Shown: positions 39,151-47,706 of the stretch, piece after piece
How positions within the stretch are numbered: the first letter of the stretch is position 1
How the letters are laid out: every line of letters starts with the position of its first letter
Assembly (NCBI GenBank): GCA_002150995.1
Contig: MDHJ01000001.1
Span: 2,542,001-2,606,000, forward strand
Source of the DNA: Clavibacter michiganensis
GTDB taxonomy: Bacteria; Actinomycetota; Actinomycetes; Actinomycetales; Microbacteriaceae
DNA: 64,000 nt
Direction of reading: 5' to 3'
Translations under genes and position numbers: made by a program
The notes under the pieces: generated by a model
The model's database searches: none
The model's input: the letters and a program-made list of their open reading frames with translations, nothing else
Told to the model about the DNA's origin: nothing

Positions 39151-40211
39151 GCGACGGGATCCTCCTCGTCACGGGCGGCGCGGGCTTCATCGGCGGCACG
39201 ATCGTCACCGCGGCCCTCGAGGAGGGTCGCCGGGTGCGCGTCCTCGACTCGCTCCGCGCCGACGTGCACGGCGGCGAGCCGGAGACGGATCCGCGCGTCG
39301 AGCTGTTGCGCGGCGACGTCACCGACCCGGACGCGGTCGCGCGCGCCCTCGACGGCGTCGACGTCGTGTGCCACCAGGCCGCCAAGGTCGGGCTCGGCGT
39401 CGACTTCCTCGACGCGCCCGACTACGTGTCCACCAACGACGGCGGCACCGCCGTGCTCCTGGCCGCGATGACCCGCGCGGGCATCGACCGGCTCGTGCTC
39501 GCGAGCTCGATGGTCGTCTACGGCGAGGGCGCCTACGCGGGCGCCGACGGACCGGTCCGCCCGCCCGCGCGCCGCGTCGCCGACCTCGACGCCGGCATGT
39601 TCGACCCCCTCGATCCCGCGACGGGCGAGCCGCTCGTCCCGCAGCTCATCGGCGAGGACGTGCCGCTCGACCCGCGGAACGTCTACGCCACCACGAAGCT
39701 CGCGCAGGAGAACCTCGCGAGCTCGTGGACGCGCGCCACGGGCGGCCGGGCCGCCGCGCTCCGCTACCACAACGTCTACGGGCCGGGCATGCCGCAGAAC
39801 ACGCCCTACGCGGGCGTCGCCTCCCTGTTCCGCTCGGCCCTCGCCCGCGGCGAGGCGCCGCGCGTCTTCGAGGACGGCCGTCAGCGTCGCGACTTCGTGC
39901 ACGTCCGCGACGTCGCCGGCGCGAACCTCGCGGCGCTCGCCTGGACCGGGGATCGCGAGGCCGGCTCCTTCCGCGCCTTCAACGTCGGCAGCGGCACGGT
40001 GCACACCATCGGCGAGATGGCCGAGGCGCTCGCGCGCGAGGCCGGCGGATCGGCGCCCGTCACCACGGGCGAGTACCGGCTCGGCGACGTGCGGCACATC
40101 ACGGCGTCGTCGGAGCGGCTGCGCACGGAGCTCGGCTGGGAGCCCCGGATGACGTTCGAGGAGGGCATGCGCGAGTTCGCCACGGCGCCGCTCCGCAGCG
40201 CGGTGGTCTGA
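39147..40211 (+). CDS. NAD-dependent sugar epimerase/dehydratase (extended SDR)
   Basis: A 354-residue extended short-chain dehydrogenase like UDP-glucose 4-epimerase. Seen: nucleotide motif LLVTGGAGFIGGTIV, VCHQAAKVGLGVD, catalytic SSMVVYGEGAY and YATTK (Tyr-x3-Lys), HNVYGPGMPQNTPYAGV and RDFVHVRDVAGANL. The sugar nucleotide is unknown. GTG 39147 overlaps the MTA phosphorylase stop by four bases, so the two are coupled. Confidence 0.93.
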   Translation: MSDGILLVTGGAGFIGGTIVTAALEEGRRVRVLDSLRADVHGGEPETDPRVELLRGDVTDPDAVARALDGVDVVCHQAAKVGLGVDFLDAPDYVSTNDGGTAVLLAAMTRAGIDRLVLASSMVVYGEGAYAGADGPVRPPARRVADLDAGMFDPLDPATGEPLVPQLIGEDVPLDPRNVYATTKLAQENLASSWTRATGGRAAALRYHNVYGPGMPQNTPYAGVASLFRSALARGEAPRVFEDGRQRRDFVHVRDVAGANLAALAWTGDREAGSFRAFNVGSGTVHTIGEMAEALAREAGGSAPVTTGEYRLGDVRHITASSERLRTELGWEPRMTFEEGMREFATAPLRSAVV

Positions 40212-40348
40212 CGCCCCGCGGGACCGGGACCACGTCCGGGACCTCGTCCGGATCCGAGGCGGCCGGTGGTCCCGCGGTGCCGCGTCGGCCGGCATCCCGG
40301 CACCTCCGGGGGACGAGGCGCCCGGGGCCCGCGGGCGACACTGGGTGC

Positions 40349-40798
40349 ATGAACCCCGCGTCCTCCCGTCGTGCCGTCGTCCGCTCCGGGACCGTCCTCA
40401 CGGCCGCGGCCCTGTCCCTCGCCCTCGCGGGCTGCTCGGACATCGCCGACGACATCGCCGACATCTACGCCATCACCTACGAGGTCAGCACCACGGAGGC
40501 CGCGGACGGCGGGCTCACGGACGTGGCGTACGCGGAGGCGTCGCGGCGGGGCCGGCCGTCCGTCGTCCAGGACGTCGGCCGCGCGTCGCTGGCGGCGGGC
40601 CGCGACGCCGGAGAGGGGCTGTGGTCGGCGGAGGCCTACGTCACCGCGGAGGACTGGGCGTTCGTGCAGGCCACGCCCGTGGACGGCGAGGCGCTGACCT
40701 GCCGGATCCTCATCGACGGGAAGCGGGAGATCGCGACCGCCACCGCGGCTCCCGGCCAGCCGGTGACGTGCCAGGTGCCGACGCCGCCCTTCGGCTGA
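40349..40798 (+). CDS. Small lipoprotein, unknown function
   Basis: A 149-residue precursor with a basic N terminus (MNPASSRRAVVRSG), hydrophobic stretch and lipobox LALAGC (Cys29), so the mature protein should be lipid-anchored outside the membrane. The mature part is about 120 residues with two cysteines (LTCRILIDG, VTCQVPTPP) that could form a disulfide. I do not recognise the family. A GACACT sits six bases before the ATG, a weak leaderless -10. Convergent with the SDR gene. Confidence 0.8.
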   Translation: MNPASSRRAVVRSGTVLTAAALSLALAGCSDIADDIADIYAITYEVSTTEAADGGLTDVAYAEASRRGRPSVVQDVGRASLAAGRDAGEGLWSAEAYVTAEDWAFVQATPVDGEALTCRILIDGKREIATATAAPGQPVTCQVPTPPFG

Positions 40799-40888
40799 GC
40801 GCACGGGCACGATCCCCCACCCGCGGACGCGGCCAGGGCCGGACGACGACGCCCGGCACCGGCTCCCGCGACGGCGCGATGCCGCGGA

Positions 40889-41677
40889 TCAGTACTTCGC
40901 GGACTGCCCGCCGTCGATCGGCAGGACGGCGGCGTTCACGTAGTCCGCGTCGTCGGAGAGCAGGAACGCGACCACGGACGCGATCTCCTCGGCCTCGCCG
41001 TAGCGCTTCGTCGGGTTGCCCTGGATGAACTGCTCGGCCGCGCCCCGCGGGTCCTCGGCGCTCAGCTGCTTCATCGACGCCTCGACCATGGGGGTCCAGA
41101 TGGCGCCGGGCGCGATCGCGTTGACGCGGATGCCGAACTCGCCGTACTCGACGGCCGAGTTGCGGGTGAGCCCGACGACGCCGTGCTTCGCGGCCGCGTA
41201 GCCGGACTGGTTGCCGACGCCGCGGATCCCGCCGACGCTGGCGGTGTTGACGACCATGCCGGAGCCCTGCGCGCGCATGACGGCGAGCACCTTCTCCAGC
41301 CCCAGGAACACGCCGCGCAGGTTGATGGCGACGACCTTGTCGAACTCGGCGGCGGTGAAGTCCTCGGTGAGGTTCTGGCGGCCCTCGATCCCCGCGTTGT
41401 TGAAGAAGCCGTCGATGCGGCCGAAGCGCTCGACGGTCCCCTGCACGTAGGCGTCGACGTCGGACTCGTCCGACACGTCGGCGATGACGGTGAGGACCTC
41501 GGCGTCGGGCGATGACGAGCGGACCGCCTCGACGGTGGCCTGAAGGCCCTTCTCGGAGATGTCGACGAGGGCGAGCCGGGCGCCCTCGGCGGCGAGGCGG
41601 ACGGCGGCGGCACGGCCGAGGCCCGAGCCTCCGCCGGTGATGAGGACGACCTTGTCGGTGAAGCGGGTGGTGGTCAT
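40889..41677 (-). CDS. SDR family oxidoreductase
   Basis: A 262-residue classical short-chain dehydrogenase: VVLITGGGSGLGRAAAVRLAAEGARLALVDI (Asp indicates NAD preference), FFNNAGIEG, NTASVGGIRG with the catalytic Ser, and YAAAKHG (Tyr-x3-Lys). The substrate is unknown; the family includes glucose 1-dehydrogenase and cyclopentanol dehydrogenase types. ATG 41677 has AGGAG at proper spacing. An 18-bp palindrome lies 54 bases upstream. Confidence 0.94.
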   Translation of the reverse strand: MTTTRFTDKVVLITGGGSGLGRAAAVRLAAEGARLALVDISEKGLQATVEAVRSSSPDAEVLTVIADVSDESDVDAYVQGTVERFGRIDGFFNNAGIEGRQNLTEDFTAAEFDKVVAINLRGVFLGLEKVLAVMRAQGSGMVVNTASVGGIRGVGNQSGYAAAKHGVVGLTRNSAVEYGEFGIRVNAIAPGAIWTPMVEASMKQLSAEDPRGAAEQFIQGNPTKRYGEAEEIASVVAFLLSDDADYVNAAVLPIDGGQSAKY

Positions 41678-41730
41678 GGGGTCTCCTGACGACGTGGGGC
41701 GACGGCTCGCGCCTCGTGGTGGAGCCACCA

Positions 41731-41763
41731 TCCATGCGATCGCATGGACATCCCTACCGTAGG
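41731..41763. promoter_or_regulatory. Perfect 18-bp palindrome and adjacent hairpin upstream of the SDR gene
   Basis: TCCATGCGATCGCATGGA (41731-41748) equals its own reverse complement. Five bases further is CCTAC-C-GTAGG (41753-41763), which overlaps the stop codon of the upstream CPBP gene and contains TACGGT, usable as a minus-strand -10 for the SDR. The arrangement fits an operator just downstream of a promoter. Confidence 0.55.
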
Positions 41764-42782
41764 TCGGTTTCCTGGACGCGGCCTCCGCGCACCGCCCGCA
41801 GCTCGGGCGCCCGCCGCTCCGACCGCCACCTCACGCCGACGAAGACGATCCCGGCGAGCACGATGTGCACGAGCACCAGCGCGATCGCGTCGGGCTCCAC
41901 GAACGCGACGTCCCAGCCCGACGACGCCCAGCTCTGACCGCCCAGCAGGATGCGGGTCACCGTGAGCTGCGTCCAGTGGAACGCCATCGCGACGAGGAGC
42001 GCGCCCTCCATCGGGATCCGCCGCGCGGCGACGAGCGCGAGGCCGAACAGCGCGAGCTGGAGCACGTACGCGATCGCGTCGTTCCCGGCGGGCACCGGCG
42101 TGAAGGCGCCGGCGTCGGACCCCGCGATCGTGAGCACGAGCCAGCGGCCGGACTCGATCACGACGCCGATCGCGGGGAAGAGGGCGGTGGTGAGGAGCGT
42201 GGCGACGGCGAGCCCGGTGCCGTCGCGGAGGTTCGTCCACACGTACCCGCGGAGGGCGAGCTCCTCGGGGATCGCCTCGTAGAGCGCGAGGACGAGCCCG
42301 TTGAGGAGGAGGAAGCCGGCGAACGCGGCGAGGTCGATGCCGTCGACGCGGATCCAGCCGAGGAGGCCGGCCGGGACCCAGACGACTGCGCCCGTCACCG
42401 CTCCCACCCCGACGCCGAGCGCGATCGGGCGCCCGACCCGCCGCGAGAGGCCGAGGCCCGCGAGGCTCCGGCGGTCGAGCCGCCGCCGCAGGAGGACGAC
42501 GGCGGGCACGACGAGCGCCGACATGAGCACGGCCTGCAGCGCGACCTTCGGGAGCAGGCCGGCCCCGGTCGCCTGCTCGGCCGCGCCCGCGATCCCGATG
42601 GCGAGGCCGAGCCCCGCGCCGAGCACGACCCAGGCGAGGAACGCGACCGCGACGGCGCGGATCCACGGCTGCGGGCGGCGCGTCTGCGCGTCGAGGCGCG
42701 GATCCGTCGCGACGGCGGCCGGGTCGTGGCGGTCGGCCGATGCGGTGCGGGCGGACCCGGAGGGGCGGGCGGATGCGGGCAC
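41754..42782 (-). CDS. CPBP family intramembrane glutamic endopeptidase
   Basis: A 342-residue membrane protein with about eight helices. The CPBP motifs are EAIPEELALRGYVWTNL (EExxxR) and MAFHWTQLTVTRIL; the second conserved histidine block (ALFPAIG) is less standard. A 40-residue basic/acidic N-terminal tail precedes the first helix, and the C-terminal 25 residues are cytoplasmic and basic. Substrate unknown. It is a second CPBP protein besides that at 33.7 kb, but the two are not close in sequence. GTG 42782 is the only start before the tail. Confidence 0.88.
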   Translation of the reverse strand: MPASARPSGSARTASADRHDPAAVATDPRLDAQTRRPQPWIRAVAVAFLAWVVLGAGLGLAIGIAGAAEQATGAGLLPKVALQAVLMSALVVPAVVLLRRRLDRRSLAGLGLSRRVGRPIALGVGVGAVTGAVVWVPAGLLGWIRVDGIDLAAFAGFLLLNGLVLALYEAIPEELALRGYVWTNLRDGTGLAVATLLTTALFPAIGVVIESGRWLVLTIAGSDAGAFTPVPAGNDAIAYVLQLALFGLALVAARRIPMEGALLVAMAFHWTQLTVTRILLGGQSWASSGWDVAFVEPDAIALVLVHIVLAGIVFVGVRWRSERRAPELRAVRGGRVQETDLR

Positions 42783-42890
42783 GGGTCTCGTCTCGTCGGC
42801 GGATCGTGGGCGGCGTCCTCACCCATGCTGGCCGCGAGGCCGCCGGCGTGCGACCGCGACGGCGGCCCGGCCCGCTTCTGGGGCGCGGGA

Positions 42891-43420
42891 TCAGGCCGGG
42901 GACGCCCCCGCGGGCGCGTCGGCCGAGGCCTCCGGCACCGGCTCCCCCTCCGGCTCCGGCACCGGCTCCGGCTCCGGCTCCGGCTCCGTGAAGTCGAAGA
43001 CGAGCACCCCGTGCGGATCCGACGCCAGCAGCGGCCCGACGAAGTGTTTGAAGGCCGCGTGCTGCGCGTCGATGCGGGCAGGATCCCGGATCAGCGGCTC
43101 CCCGAGGTACAGGTTGCGGTCGCCCTCCGACGCGAAGGTGAGCACGAACCCCAGCTCGAAGCCGCGGCCGACGCCCTCCGGGCTCGACTGGCGGCCCGCG
43201 TGCAGGGAGCGGATGTACGGCCCCGAGCCGTCGGGATGCGGCGAGTCGGCGAGCGCCCGGAACCGGCGCTCCACCTCGTCGCGGTCCTCGGGCGCCGCGT
43301 CGTCGCGGAGGCGGAACAGCACGATGTGGTGCACGAGGCCCGGCACGTGGTCGCGGGCGGTGAGCTGGGCGTCGGTGAGGGCGGGGGCGGCCGCGGGCGG
43401 GCCTCGTGAGCGGTCGTCAT
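42891..43420 (-). pseudogene. Dabb (stress-responsive alpha-beta barrel) protein, probably frameshifted near its start
   Basis: The main frame encodes LVHHIVLFRLRDDAAPEDRDEVERRFRALADS and GFELGFVLTFASEGDRNLYL, a Dabb domain as in small dimeric barrel proteins. Upstream in the same frame ALTDAQLTARDHVPG also looks coding but has no start; MTTAHEARP from ATG 43420 lies in the other frame. One extra base in the GGG runs at 43395-43401 joins them as MTTAHEARPAAAPALTDAQL and yields 177 codons. Otherwise GTG 43346 gives 151 residues. The tail is a Glu-Pro repeat (EPEPEPEPVPEPEGEP). CAGACT sits 7 bases before ATG 43420. Confidence 0.75.
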
Positions 43421-43465
43421 GGTCGCGAGTCTGGCCTGTGCGACGCCCCGCCGCCCGCGCCCGGC

Positions 43466-43509
43466 TTGACTTCGAAAACCTTCACGCTGGTAAGGTTAGG
43501 CAACCCTTA
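43466..43509 (+). promoter_or_regulatory. Iron-regulated promoter with DtxR/IdeR-type box
   Basis: TAAGGTTAGGCAACCCTTA (43491-43509) matches 15 of 19 positions of the DtxR/IdeR consensus TTAGGTTAGGCTAACCTAA. It overlaps the -10 TAAGGT (43491-43496); TTGACT (43466-43471) is the -35 at a 19-base spacing. Iron-loaded repressor would block this promoter of the siderophore operon. The rest of the 320-base gap (43421-43667) shows no other gene; about 160 bases separate the box from the ATG. Confidence 0.75.
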
Positions 43510-43667
43510 CGGATCGTCCCGGACGATCCGCCTGCCGTGCGAGGGCGGCACGGCCGCCTCGCCGACAGCACGGCGATGCGGCGCCGCCCCTCCCGTGACG
43601 CTCGGACCCGCCCGTCGGGTCGATCCGTCGCGCCCACGGCGCCGGGCACCCCCACCGAAAGGCACGC

Positions 43668-44702
43668 ATGTCCCGCACCGCACGCCTGGCCGCGACCTCC
43701 GCCGCCGCGCTCCTCGCCCTCGGCCTCGCCGGCTGCTCCACCCCGCCCGCGTCCGACGCCGGCGCCGAGCCGTCCGCCGACTCCGGCTTCACGCCGATCA
43801 CCATCGAGCACGCGCTCGGCACCACGACCATCGAGGCGCAGCCCGAGCGCGTCGCCACGGTGAACTGGGCCAACCACGAGGTGCCGCTGGCCCTCGGCGT
43901 GGTGCCCGTCGGCATGGCCGCCGCGAACTTCGGCGACGACGACGGCGACGGCGTGCTCCCCTGGGTCGAGGAGAAGCTGACCGAGCTCGGCGCCGAGACG
44001 CCCGTGCTGTTCGACGAGACCGACGGCATCGACTTCGAGGCCGTCGCGGACACGCAGCCCGACGTGATCCTCGCCGCCTACTCCGGCCTCACGCAGGAGG
44101 ACTACGACACGCTCAGCGAGATCGCGCCCGTCGTCGCGTACCCGGAGACCGCCTGGGGCACCCCGTGGCGCGAGATGATCGAGGTGAACAGCCAGGCGAT
44201 GGGCATGGCCGCGGAGGGCGAGCGCCTCGTCGCCGACCTGGAGGCCGAGATCGACGAGACCGTCTCCGGCTTCGAGGCCCTCACCGGCACCTCCGCGATG
44301 TTCCTCACCCACGTGGACGCCGCCGACCTCAGCGAGGTCAGCTTCTACACGACCCACGACACCCGCGCGATGTTCTTCGAGGACATCGGCCTCGAGACGC
44401 CGGCGAGCATCGCGGACGCGTCGGCCTCGACCGAGAAGTACTCCCTCACCACGAGCGCGGAGCAGGCGGACGCCTTCCGCGACGTCGACGTGATCGTCAC
44501 CTACGGCGACGAGGAGCTCGTCGCCACGCTCGAGGGCGACCCGCTGCTGTCGCAGATCCCCGCGGTCGCGAACGACGCGATCGTGCTGCTGCCGGGCACC
44601 ACTCCGCTGGGGACCGCCGCGAACCCGACCCCGCTGTCGATCTCGTACGTCCTCGACGACTACCTCACCCTCATCGCCGACGCCGCCGCCCGGGCGGCGT
44701 GA
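43668..44702 (+). CDS. Iron-siderophore ABC transporter substrate-binding lipoprotein
   Basis: A 344-residue FepB/FecB-like protein. The signal sequence ends in lipobox LGLAGC (Cys23). The mature part has ITIEHALGTTTIEAQPERVATVNWANHEVPLALGVVPVGM and later VLPWVEEKLTELGAETPVLFDETDGIDFEAVADTQPDVIL, typical of the family. It captures ferric siderophore outside the cell for the downstream permeases. GAAAGG precedes the ATG. Its stop overlaps the next start by GTGA. The iron box lies upstream. Confidence 0.95.
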   Translation: MSRTARLAATSAAALLALGLAGCSTPPASDAGAEPSADSGFTPITIEHALGTTTIEAQPERVATVNWANHEVPLALGVVPVGMAAANFGDDDGDGVLPWVEEKLTELGAETPVLFDETDGIDFEAVADTQPDVILAAYSGLTQEDYDTLSEIAPVVAYPETAWGTPWREMIEVNSQAMGMAAEGERLVADLEAEIDETVSGFEALTGTSAMFLTHVDAADLSEVSFYTTHDTRAMFFEDIGLETPASIADASASTEKYSLTTSAEQADAFRDVDVIVTYGDEELVATLEGDPLLSQIPAVANDAIVLLPGTTPLGTAANPTPLSISYVLDDYLTLIADAAARAA

Positions 44703-45756
44703 CCTCCGGCACCACCGCGGCCGACCCGGCCGTCCGCGCCCGGGCGTCGTCCTCCGACGACGCCCGGGGCGCCGGCGCGCGCTCGCGCTGATCGGGACGG
44801 CCCTCGTGCTGGCCGCGCTGATGCTCGCGTCGGTGGTGATCGGATCCCGCGACATCGGCTGGTCCGACATCGTCGCCGCGCTCTCCGGCTCCGTGGAGGG
44901 CTTCGGGCCGGCCTCGGTCGCCACCCGCATCCCGCGCACCGTGCTGGCGGTGGCGGTGGGCGCCGCCCTGGGGCTCTCCGGCGCGGTCATGCAGGGCGTG
45001 ACGCGGAACCCGCTGGCCGACCCCGGGATCCTCGGCGTGAACACGGGGGCGGCCCTCGCGGTCGTCACCGGCATCGCGTTCTTCGGCCTGAGCACCCCGA
45101 CGGGCTTCATCTGGGTCGCGATCGGCGGCGCGGCCGTCACCGCGGTCTTCGTCTACACGGTCGGGTCGCTCGGGCGGGACGGCGCGACGCCGCTGAAGCT
45201 CGCGCTCGCGGGCGCCGCCACCTCGGCGGCGCTCGCGTCGTTCGTGACCGCCGTCGTGCTGCCGCGCAACGACATCGCGGGCGGCGTGCGGTCCTGGCAG
45301 ATCGGCGGGGTGGGCGGCGCGACGTTCGCGAGCATGCAGCAGGTCGTGCCCTTCCTCGTCGTCGGCGTCCTCGCCTGCCTCCTCTCCGCGCGGAGCCTCA
45401 ACTCGCTCGCGCTCGGCGACGAGCTGGCAGCGGGTCTCGGGGAGCGCGTCGCGCTGGCGCGGGGCCTCGCCGCCGCGGGCGCCGTGGTGCTCTGCGGCGC
45501 GGCGACGGCGATCGCGGGCCCGATCGGGTTCGTCGGCCTCGTCGTGCCGCACGCCAGCCGCCTGCTGGTCGGCGTCGACCACCGCTGGCTGATCCCCTTC
45601 TCCGCGCTGCTCGGCGCCGCCCTCCTCACCGCCGCCGACGTGCTCGGCCGCATCGTCGCGCGGCCCGCGGAGCTCGACGTCGGCATCGTCACGGCGCTGA
45701 TCGGCGCGCCGTTCTTCATCCACATCGTCCGCCGGCAGAGGGTGCGGGCGCTGTGA
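44699..45756 (+). pseudogene. FecCD-family iron ABC transporter permease, frameshifted near the start
   Basis: GTG 44699, overlapping the binding-protein stop, encodes a hydrophilic tail and hits a stop at 44789. The permease frame begins near ALALIGTALVLAALMLASVV and continues with TRIPRTVLAVAVGAALGLSGAVMQGVTRNPLADPGILGVNTGAAL, diagnostic of FecCD. One extra G in the GGGG run 44766-44769 fuses them (SSDDARGRRRALALIGT) into 353 codons. If the frameshift is real, translation might restart at 44806 and lose the first helix. Confidence 0.88.
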
Positions 45757-46814
45757 CCGCCGCCGTCGAGGACCGCTCCCGCGTGATCCGCACCGCCGAC
45801 GCCGTCGCGCTCGGCCGCCGCCGCAGGTCGCTCCGCCGCCGGGTCGTGGTGGCGGTGCTCGCCGTGCTCATCGCCGCCGTCGCGCTCCTCTCCCTGATGG
45901 TGGGGAACACCTTCCACCCGCTCGACGACGTGGTCCGCGTCGCCCTCGGCCAGGACGTGCCGGGCGCGACCTTCACCGTCGGCCGGCTGCGGCTCCCCCG
46001 GACCGCCCTCGCCGTGCTCGTCGGCCTGTGCTTCGGCCTCTCCGGCGTCGCGTTCCAGACCATGCTGCGGAACCCGCTCGCGAGCCCCGACATCATCGGG
46101 ATCAGCTCCGGCGCGAGCGCCGCGGCGGCCTTCGCCATCGTGACGCTGTCGCTCGGCCGGACGGCGACCTCGGTGCTCGCGATCGTCGCGGGCCTCGCGG
46201 TCGCGCTCCTCGTCTACGCGCTCGCGTACCGCGGCGGCGTCGCCGGCACACGGCTCATCCTCATCGGGATCGGCGTGGCGGCGATGCTCGACAGCGCCAC
46301 CACGTACGTGCTCTCCACCGCCGCCGACGGCGACCTGCAGGCGGCCATGCGCTGGCTCACCGGCAGCCTCAACGGCGTCGGCTGGGGCGACGCGCTCCCG
46401 GTGCTCCTCGCGCTCGCGGTGCTGGGGCCCGTGCTGCTCAGCCGGTCCCGGGCCCTCGACGCGACGCGCCTCGGCGACGACACGGCCGCCGCGCTCGGCG
46501 TCGGCGTCGACCGCACGCGGCTCGTCGTGATCGTCGCCGCCGTGGGGCTCATCGCCTTCGCGACCGCGGCGACCGGCCCCATCGCGTTCGTCGCGTTCCT
46601 GTCCGGCCCCATCGCCGCGCGCATCGTCGGGCCGGGCGGGTCCCTGCTCGTGCCCTCGGCCCTCGTCGGGGCGCTCCTCGTCGTCGTGGGCGACGTGCTC
46701 GGGCAGCACGCCCTCGGGATCCGCCTGCCCGTCGGGGTCGTCACGGGCATCCTCGGAGCGCCCTACCTCGTGTACCTCATCGTCCGCAGCAACCGCCGAG
46801 GAGCCGCCCTGTGA
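45753..46814 (+). CDS. FecCD-family iron ABC transporter permease, second subunit
   Basis: A 353-residue permease with about nine helices: LRLPRTALAVLVGLCFGLSGVAFQTMLRNPLASPDIIGISSGASAAAAFA is the FecCD signature, and RLGDDTAAALGVGVDRTRLVVIVAAVGLIAFATAATGPIAFVAF the ATPase-contact region. It overlaps the first permease by GTGA and the ATPase by 4 bases. Two different permease subunits form the channel, as in FepD/FepG. Confidence 0.96.
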   Translation: MTAAVEDRSRVIRTADAVALGRRRRSLRRRVVVAVLAVLIAAVALLSLMVGNTFHPLDDVVRVALGQDVPGATFTVGRLRLPRTALAVLVGLCFGLSGVAFQTMLRNPLASPDIIGISSGASAAAAFAIVTLSLGRTATSVLAIVAGLAVALLVYALAYRGGVAGTRLILIGIGVAAMLDSATTYVLSTAADGDLQAAMRWLTGSLNGVGWGDALPVLLALAVLGPVLLSRSRALDATRLGDDTAAALGVGVDRTRLVVIVAAVGLIAFATAATGPIAFVAFLSGPIAARIVGPGGSLLVPSALVGALLVVVGDVLGQHALGIRLPVGVVTGILGAPYLVYLIVRSNRRGAAL

Positions 46815-47671
46815 CCACCACCCACTCGCTGTCTGTCGAGGGGCTCGCCCTCGGCTACGGCGACCGCACCGTGATCCGGTCCCTCGACCTCGTCGTGCCG
46901 CCCGGCCGCGTCACCGCCATCGTGGGCGCCAACGCCTGCGGGAAGTCGACCCTCCTGCGGTCGATGTCGCGGCTCCTCGCCCCGCGGGAGGGGCGCGTGG
47001 TCCTCGACGGGCGCGACGTGCACCGCATCCCCGCGAAGGAGCTCGCCCGCACGCTCGGCCTCCTCCCGCAGTCGCCCGTGGCTCCCGAGGGGATCACGGT
47101 GTCCGACCTCGTCGGGCGCGGCCGCCACCCGCACCAGGGCCTCCTGTCCCGGTGGAGCCGGGAGGACGACCTGGCCGTCGCGGAGGCGCTGGAGGCGACC
47201 GACACGGCGGCGCTCGCCGACCGCGCGGTCGACGAGCTGTCGGGCGGGCAGCGGCAGCGCGTCTGGATCGCCATGGCCCTCGCCCAGCGCACCGACCTGC
47301 TGCTGCTCGACGAGCCGACCACGTTCCTCGACGTCAGCCACCAGGTCGAGGTCCTCGACCTGCTCACCGACCTCAACCGCGCGCGCGGCACGACGGTCGT
47401 GATGGTGCTGCACGACCTGAACCTCGCCGCCCGGTACGCCGACCAGCTCATCGCGCTCGCGGACGGGCGGCTGCACGCGGCCGGACCGCCCGCCGAGGTG
47501 CTCACCGAGGAGTGCGTGCGGGCCGTGTTCGGACTGGAGAGCCGCGTGATCGTCGACCCCACCTCGGGTCGACCGCTGATGCTCCCCCTCGGCCGCCACC
47601 ACGTCCGCGCTCCCGGAGGGCCCCGGGACGGGGGCGCCGTCGCCCTCCCGCTCGGGCACGCCGCGACGTAG
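46811..47671 (+). CDS. Iron-siderophore ABC transporter ATP-binding protein
   Basis: A 286-residue FecE/FepC-like ATPase: Walker A VGANACGKSTLLRS, Q-loop LGLLPQSPVAPEGITVSDLVGRGRHPHQGLL, signature LSGGQRQRVWIAMALAQ, Walker B LLLLDEPTTFLD and H-loop VLHDLNLAARYAD. The GANACGKST Walker A variant is typical of siderophore ATPases. It ends the four-gene operon. No siderophore synthetase is present, so the system may use siderophores made by others. Confidence 0.96.
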   Translation: MTTTHSLSVEGLALGYGDRTVIRSLDLVVPPGRVTAIVGANACGKSTLLRSMSRLLAPREGRVVLDGRDVHRIPAKELARTLGLLPQSPVAPEGITVSDLVGRGRHPHQGLLSRWSREDDLAVAEALEATDTAALADRAVDELSGGQRQRVWIAMALAQRTDLLLLDEPTTFLDVSHQVEVLDLLTDLNRARGTTVVMVLHDLNLAARYADQLIALADGRLHAAGPPAEVLTEECVRAVFGLESRVIVDPTSGRPLMLPLGRHHVRAPGGPRDGGAVALPLGHAAT

Positions 47672-47706
47672 CCTGGGCGGACGACGGACCGCGACGAGGA
47701 GGCCGC

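Noticed and set aside
42941-42990. Short repeats ggctccggcacc as a possible CRISPR-like or mobile feature
   Set aside because: They encode the Glu-Pro tail of the Dabb protein; no spacers or direct-repeat spacing.
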